Positions 59,653-64,000 of a stretch of 64,000 nt of DNA are shown piece after piece; the first letter of the stretch is position 1; each line of letters starts with the position of its first letter. A model generated the notes under the pieces. It saw only the letters and a program-made list of their open reading frames with translations, was not told where the DNA came from and did not search any database. Source of the DNA: Telluria beijingensis. GTDB taxonomy: Bacteria > Pseudomonadota > Gammaproteobacteria > Burkholderiales > Burkholderiaceae_D. The position numbers and the translations under genes were made by a program. The DNA lies in the NCBI RefSeq assembly GCF_030770395.1, contig NZ_CP132480.1, positions 1,976,713 to 2,040,712 on the forward strand, read 5' to 3'.

Positions 59653-60471
59653 ATGTCGCACCCCATGACCCGCAGCGGGCTCCCGCTGCGTTCCCTGCTC
59701 GCCATCGTCTGGATCAGCACCGGCATCTTCAGCATCTATATCGCCGTGTTCTATGGCGGCGCGATCCTGGCCGGCACCCTCGAGAAGGACTGGAACGCGG
59801 TGCTGCCGCGCCTCTACCAGCCCGGCGCCATCGCTGCGGCCACGATGATCGGCATGCACTTCATCGCCGGCTCCAGCGTGCTGCTGCTCGGCCCCCTGCA
59901 ATTCATCACCGCCCTGCGCACGCGCTACGCGCGCCTGCACCGCTGGACCGGCCGCGTGTACGTGGTCTCGGCCCTGCTGGCCGGCGTCGGCGGCCTGTCC
60001 TACCTGGCCCTGGAAGGCGCGGTGGGCGGCATCGTGATGGAGGTCGGCTTCGGCCTGTACGGCGTGCTGACGGTGCTGGCGGCGGTGCAGGCCTGGCGCC
60101 ATGCGCTTGCGCGCCGGTTCGACCTGCACCGCGCGTGGGCGATCCGCCTGTTCGCGCTCGGCATCGGCTTCTGGCTGTACCGCATGTACTACGGCATCTG
60201 GCTCAAGGGGCTGGGCGGCGCGGGCCATACCGATACCTTCGACGGACCGTTCGACATGACGATGAGTTTCTTCTTCTACCTGCCGAACCTGCTGGTGGCC
60301 GAGTACTTCATCCGGCGCGCGTCGCCGCCGTCGTTCTCGATGCCGCGCCGCGTGCTGGGCCAGGCCGGCATCGTGGCGCTGGTGCTGGTGCTGCTGGCGG
60401 CGACCTGGCTGTTCGCCCATGCCTACTGGCTGCCGCATATCGGGCGCCGCCTGGCCCCGCTGTTCGCCTGA
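59653..60471 (+). CDS. DUF2306 membrane protein
   Basis: 272 residues with about seven hydrophobic helices. It has the pattern HFIAGSSVLLLGPLQFI, LHRWTGRVYV, FDLHRAWAIRLFALGIGFWLYRMYY. Conserved His residues in RLHRWTG and DLHRAWAIR suggest heme or metal contacts within the membrane, but no function is established. Same strand as neighbours, 75 bases after the peptidase. Confidence 0.8.
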   Translation: MSHPMTRSGLPLRSLLAIVWISTGIFSIYIAVFYGGAILAGTLEKDWNAVLPRLYQPGAIAAATMIGMHFIAGSSVLLLGPLQFITALRTRYARLHRWTGRVYVVSALLAGVGGLSYLALEGAVGGIVMEVGFGLYGVLTVLAAVQAWRHALARRFDLHRAWAIRLFALGIGFWLYRMYYGIWLKGLGGAGHTDTFDGPFDMTMSFFFYLPNLLVAEYFIRRASPPSFSMPRRVLGQAGIVALVLVLLAATWLFAHAYWLPHIGRRLAPLFA

Positions 60472-60536
60472 TCTGACGCATCCTTCCTTCGACGGGGGCC
60501 CTCACCCGTAAAGACGAAAGGTGCTACGCTAACGGG

Positions 60537-61274
60537 ATGACTACCACGCAACTGCCTTATATCGAACCGTCGCAGCTGACGGATGCCCTGCGCAGCACCG
60601 GCTACGCCGTCCTGCGTCCCCGCGACGTCGCGGCGCTGGCCGGCTGCGGCATCGACGCGCTGGACTCGCTCGTGCCGAGCTGGGACCGGCTCGAACTCGA
60701 CGAATACCTCAAGGACGGCGGCCGCTACCGGCGCCGTCGCCATTCCTGCTTCATCGACGATGGCGGCCAGTTGGCCCAGACCCCGCATCGCGCGCACTGG
60801 CAACCGGTCGAGTACAACGCGCTGCACGGCGGCATGCACCGCCTGTTCGCGCCGATGGAAGCGGCCACCGTCGCCAATCCGGCCTGGGAGCGGCTGGTGA
60901 GCGCACTGGGCGCGGTCTGTTCCGACGTGGCGGGCCAGCGGCGCTGGTTCGTCGAGGCGCACCAGTTCCGCATCGATACCGCCGACGGCATCGGCCGCCC
61001 CACGCCCGAAGGCGCGCACCGCGACGGCGTCAACTTCGTGGCCGTCATCCTGATCGGGCGCAAGGACATCAAGGGCGGCGAGACGCGCGTGTTCGAGGCC
61101 GACGGCCCCAACGGCCAGCGCTTCACGATGCTCGAACCCTGGACCCTGCTGCTGCTGGACGATGCCGCCGTGATCCATGAATCGACCCCGATCCAGCCGC
61201 TGGGCGACCATGGGCACCGCGACACCCTGGTGCTGACCTGGCGCGCCAATGCCTTCCAGGGCGAAGACGCCTGA
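60537..61274 (+). CDS. 2OG-Fe(II) dioxygenase family protein
   Basis: 245 residues, the length of the amino-acid-hydroxylase branch (BsmA/isoleucine-dioxygenase-like). Iron ligands: His161-x-Asp163 in GAHRDGVNFV and His214 in AVIHESTPI; Arg228 in HRDTLVL would hold 2-oxoglutarate. The N-terminal half (YRRRRHSCFIDD, VEYNALHGGMHRLF) fits the same family. Predicted to hydroxylate a free amino acid or similar small molecule. A single-gene unit ending 28 bases before a minus-strand terminator structure. Confidence 0.85.
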   Translation: MTTTQLPYIEPSQLTDALRSTGYAVLRPRDVAALAGCGIDALDSLVPSWDRLELDEYLKDGGRYRRRRHSCFIDDGGQLAQTPHRAHWQPVEYNALHGGMHRLFAPMEAATVANPAWERLVSALGAVCSDVAGQRRWFVEAHQFRIDTADGIGRPTPEGAHRDGVNFVAVILIGRKDIKGGETRVFEADGPNGQRFTMLEPWTLLLLDDAAVIHESTPIQPLGDHGHRDTLVLTWRANAFQGEDA

Positions 61275-61301
61275 GCCTTTCAAGAAACACCGTCCACCAG
61301 C

Positions 61302-61371
61302 AAAAAAAACGCCCGCGAACCTGAAGGTTGGCGGGCGGGAATCCAATTTTCGGAGAAAACTGGAGGAGACG
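61302..61371 (-). ncRNA. Candidate ~70-nt small RNA
   Basis: A complete minus-strand transcription unit without a plausible ORF: promoter TTGCAC-N17-TATATT (61377-61405), predicted 5' end near 61370-61371, and a strong intrinsic terminator: CGCCCGC/GCGGGCG with an inner AACC/GGTT stem and UGAA loop (61310-61337), then U8 (61302-61309). Near the 5' end the RNA reads CUCCUCC, complementary to ribosome-binding sequences, followed by a second UCUCC. It could base-pair with mRNAs. The gene-free stretch 61275-61683 also holds a plus-strand hairpin and a palindrome, listed separately. Confidence 0.45.
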
Positions 61372-61376
61372 GTTCT

Positions 61377-61405
61377 AATATAGTCCTTTTTATTGTGCAG
61401 TGCAA
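61377..61405 (-). promoter_or_regulatory. Promoter of candidate small RNA
   Basis: Minus strand TTGCAC (61400-61405), 17-base spacer and TATATT (61377-61382). Just upstream of the -35 lies the palindrome AACTAC-T-GTAGTT (61414-61426), a possible operator. Confidence 0.45.
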
Positions 61406-61466
61406 TACGGTAGAACTACTGTAGTTGTTTCAATAGAGGAAGCACTCTAAACGGCCCCGTCTGTAG

Positions 61467-61497
61467 AAGCGTTTGCGGCACTGCGCAAATCGCTTTT
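61467..61497 (+). terminator. Terminator-like hairpin before RND genes
   Basis: AAGCGTTTGCG pairs with CGCAAA-t-CGCTT (one bulge) around the loop GCACTG, followed by TTTT on the plus strand. It may stop read-through from the dioxygenase gene before the efflux operon. Confidence 0.4.
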
Positions 61498-61547
61498 CTC
61501 CCGCTTCCCTCGGTTTCGGCCTTCACGCGGCCCGGATATCCCGATTG

Positions 61548-61561
61548 TTGAGCAATCTCAA
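61548..61561. promoter_or_regulatory. Small palindrome upstream of RND adaptor gene
   Basis: TTGAG-CAAT-CTCAA about 120 bases before the adaptor start. RND operons are often controlled by TetR or MarR repressors at such sites, but no regulator gene is in view and no clear promoter was found. Confidence 0.3.
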
Positions 61562-61683
61562 TGCATCCTGCGTGAATTTGGTATGTATCCGCCAAGCAAC
61601 GGCACTGGACGCGGTCGTGCGGCCCCCTATGGCCGAAGTCGCATTTGCTACACTTCATGGCTACCTCAGAAGACAGAGACACT

Positions 61684-62808
61684 ATGATAACGATACGACA
61701 TCCCCGTGCCTTGGGCCTCGCGCTCGGCGCCGCCGCGCTGTGCGCCGCCATTGCCCTGGCGACGGCAAACCGCGCCACTGCCAAGGACGAGAAAGCGCCG
61801 CCGCGTCCCGCCCTGAGCGTCACCACCGCCCGCCCCGCCACCGCCAGCCTGCCGATCGTCCTGACGGCAAACGGCAGCATCGCCGCCTGGCAGGAAGCGG
61901 TCATCGGCAGCGAGTCGAATGGGCTGCGCCTGGCCGAGGTGCGGGTCAACGTCGGCGACACGGTCAAGAAGGGCCAGGTGCTGGCGGTGTTTGCCGATGA
62001 AACGGTGCGCGCCGAGATCGAAGGCGCGCGCGCCGCGCTGCTCGAAGCCCGGGCCAATGCCCAGGAAGCGAAGGCGAACGCCGACCGCGCCCGCAAGCTG
62101 GAAAGCTCGGGCGCCCTGAGCGCGCAGCAGGTCACGCAATACGTCACCGGCGAACTGACCGCCGCGGCGCGCGTCAAGTCGGCCCAGGCCACGCTCACCC
62201 AGCAGAACCTGCGCCTCAAGTACACGCAGGTGGTCGCGCCCGACAGCGGCGTGATCTCGGCGCGCAGCGCCACCGTGGGCGCCGTGGTGGGCGTCGGCAC
62301 GGAGCTGTTCCGCATGATCCGCCAGGGCCGCCTCGAATGGCGCGCCGAAGTCGTCGCGCAAGACCTGGGCCGCATCAAGCCCGGCAGCCGCGCCGTGGTG
62401 CGCGCCGCCAGCGGCGTCGAAGTCGCCGGCAAGGTGCGCACCGTGGCGCCGTCGGTCGATCCGCAGACTCGCGTCGCCCTGATCTACGTCGACCTGCCGC
62501 CGGCGCTGTCGGGCGACATGCCGCTCAAGGCCGGCATGTTCGCCAGCGGGCGCTTCGAGCTGGGCGCCTCGAATGCGCTGACGGTGCCGCAGCAGGCGGT
62601 CGCGGTGCGCGATGGCTTCAGCTATGTGTTCCGCCTGAATCCGGACAGCCGCGTGAGCCAGGTGAAGGTGAGCCTCGGCCGCCGCCTGGGCGAGCGGGTC
62701 GAGGTGGTCAGTGGATTGAATGCCGACACGCCGATCGTGGTCCAGGGCGCCGGCTTCCTCAATGACGGCGACCTGGTGCGCAATATCGCCGCGCCGGCGG
62801 CGCGTTGA
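61684..62808 (+). CDS. RND efflux periplasmic adaptor
   Basis: 374 residues. N-terminal signal/anchor (ALGAAALCAAIALATA), then the membrane-fusion-protein order: barrel-sandwich half VTANGSIAAWQEAVIGSE-like strands, RVNVGDTVKKGQVLAVF (lipoyl-like hinge), a short helical hairpin (about 95-150), the second half VVAPDSGVISARSATVG, and C-terminal barrel with VDPQTRVALIYVDL and LKAGMFASG. Bridges the inner-membrane RND pump and an outer-membrane channel (none seen here). Start at ATG 61684. Twelve bases separate it from the permease gene. Confidence 0.92.
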   Translation: MITIRHPRALGLALGAAALCAAIALATANRATAKDEKAPPRPALSVTTARPATASLPIVLTANGSIAAWQEAVIGSESNGLRLAEVRVNVGDTVKKGQVLAVFADETVRAEIEGARAALLEARANAQEAKANADRARKLESSGALSAQQVTQYVTGELTAAARVKSAQATLTQQNLRLKYTQVVAPDSGVISARSATVGAVVGVGTELFRMIRQGRLEWRAEVVAQDLGRIKPGSRAVVRAASGVEVAGKVRTVAPSVDPQTRVALIYVDLPPALSGDMPLKAGMFASGRFELGASNALTVPQQAVAVRDGFSYVFRLNPDSRVSQVKVSLGRRLGERVEVVSGLNADTPIVVQGAGFLNDGDLVRNIAAPAAR

Positions 62809-62820
62809 GGACGACGCGAT

Positions 62821-64000
62821 GAATTTCTCCGCCCTCTCGATCCGCAACCCGATCCCGGCGATCATGCTGTTCGTCCTGCTCACCGTGGCGGGCCTGCTGG
62901 CCTTCAATGCCAGCAAGGTGCAGGACTTTCCGGACATCGAACTGCCGATCGTGACCGTCACCGCGACCCTCGACGGCGCCGCCCCGGCCCAGCTCGAGAC
63001 CGAGGTCGCGCGCAAGATGGAAGACTCGATCGCCACCCTGCAAGGCATCAAGAACATCTATACCCGCGTGCTGGACGGCGTGGCCACCATCACGGTCGAG
63101 TTCATCCTCGAGCGCGATCCGGCCGACGCCGTCAACGACGTGCGCGACGCCGTCTCGCGCGTGCGCGCCGACATGCCGGCCGAGATGCGCGACCCCACGG
63201 TCACCAAGACCGCCACCGCCGGCCGCGTGGTCTCGACCTTCACCGTGGAAGCGGCCAAGGGTGCCGGCCTGGACGACCAGGACCTGAGCTGGTTCGTCGA
63301 CAACGACGTGGCCAAGCGCCTGCTGAGCGTGCCCGGCCTGGGCGCCGTCAAGCGCGTGGGCGGCGTGACGCGCGAGGTGCGGGTCGAGCTCGACGACCAG
63401 CGCATGGCGGCATTGCGGGTATCGGCGCTGGACATCTCGCGCCAGTTGCGCAATGTGCAGCGCGAGGCGCCGGGCGGACGCGGCGACGTGGCCGGGGTAG
63501 AGCAATCGGTGCGCACCCTGGCCACCGTGCAGACGGCGCAGCAGCTGGCGGCAATGGACATCCCGCTGCCGGACGGCCGCCACGTGCGCCTCGACCAGGT
63601 GGCGAATGTGACCGACACGGTCGAGGAGCAGCGCGCGCTGGCCGAACAGGATGGCCGCAAGGTGGTCGCCTTCGAGGTGTTCCGCACCCGCGGCGCCGGC
63701 GAGATCGACGTCGCCCTGGGCGCGCGCGCCGCGATGGCGCAACTGGGGCAAGAGAATCCCAGGCTGGTGATCAAGGAAGTGATCGACAACTCGTACTCGG
63801 TCGAGGAAAACTTCGACGCCTCGATGCACATGCTGTACGAAGGCGCGCTGCTGGCGGTGCTGGTGGTGTGGTGGTTCCTGCGCGACTGGCGCGCGACCCT
63901 GATCGCGGCCGCCGCCCTGCCGCTGTCGGTGATCCCGGCCTTCCTGGGCCAGTACCTGTTCGGCTACACGCTCAATATGGTGACCCTGCTGTCGCTGGCC
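62821..64000 (+). CDS. RND efflux permease (N-terminal part; cut by window end)
   Basis: 393 residues visible, open to the window edge. N-terminus MNFSALSIRNPIPAIMLF and TM1, then FPDIELPIVTVTATLDGAAP, the porter-domain pattern LETEVARKMEDSIATLQGI and VEFILERDPADAVNDVRDAV, and the next transmembrane helices beginning at about 340 (LYEGALLAVLVVWWFLRDWRAT). This is the hydrophobe/amphiphile efflux (HAE-1-like) family, a proton-driven inner-membrane pump. About 620 more residues would be expected beyond the window. Specificity unknown. Confidence 0.93.

Noticed and set aside
57238..60438. 1066-residue minus-strand open frame
   Set aside because: Shadow of the M1 peptidase and DUF2306 genes, which carry intact motifs and signal sequences.
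61473..62000. 175-residue plus-strand open frame before the RND adaptor
   Set aside because: Its second half is an off-frame shadow of the adaptor gene and its first half crosses the hairpin at 61467-61497.

Overview
The window looks like a chromosomal segment of a GC-rich betaproteobacterium, most likely Burkholderiales, family Oxalobacteraceae (Massilia/Telluria-like). The basis is inference: GC-rich coding with strong mirror-frame ORFs, a phasin (polyhydroxyalkanoate storage), a glucokinase fused to an RpiR regulator as in Burkholderiales, and large TonB-dependent receptors paired with a tryptophan-halogenase-like protein and amylases. No rRNA, tRNA, CRISPR array, prophage or complete IS was seen.

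Layout. 1-7540: a truncated GAF protein, a glycerophosphodiesterase lipoprotein, a VOC protein, glucokinase-RpiR, a perfect 30-bp inverted repeat, an exported alpha/beta hydrolase and an EAL protein. 7767-27646: a maltodextrin/starch locus broken only by a DEAD-box helicase. It has a periplasmic amylase, phosphoglucomutase, MFS sugar transporter, two TonB receptors, a halogenase-like flavoprotein, and a translationally coupled GH13 amylase plus six-hairpin glycosidase. A recurring palindrome (consensus TGTAGT-N3-ACTACA) lies in the promoter regions of these units, which suggests one regulon.

27659-35395: lipid kinase, two GNAT acetyltransferases, a phasin whose terminator has been split by a 168-bp MITE, a heterodimeric ABC exporter and a DUF2243 membrane protein. 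35722-47971: a TPR-GGDEF cyclase, an outer-membrane barrel remnant, an export/redox cassette (CcdA, thioredoxin, alpha/beta hydrolase, Ohr, DUF6130) divergent from a two-component system, then a secreted FAH-fold protein, MipA and a second two-component system.

48046-55809: the most interesting region, a tightly packed five-gene operon. In order of transcription it encodes a zinc-ribbon/propeller-like protein, a membrane-anchored vWA-like protein with a degenerate metal site, a small three-TM protein, a 1214-residue tubulin/FtsZ-like protein with a C-terminal GYF-like domain, and a zinc-ribbon membrane protein with a long proline-rich linker. I read it as an uncharacterised envelope-associated cytomotive system.

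56021-64000: M29-like and M1 peptidases, a DUF2306 membrane protein, a 2OG-Fe dioxygenase, a candidate ~70-nt small RNA on the minus strand, and an RND efflux pump (adaptor plus permease) cut by the window end.
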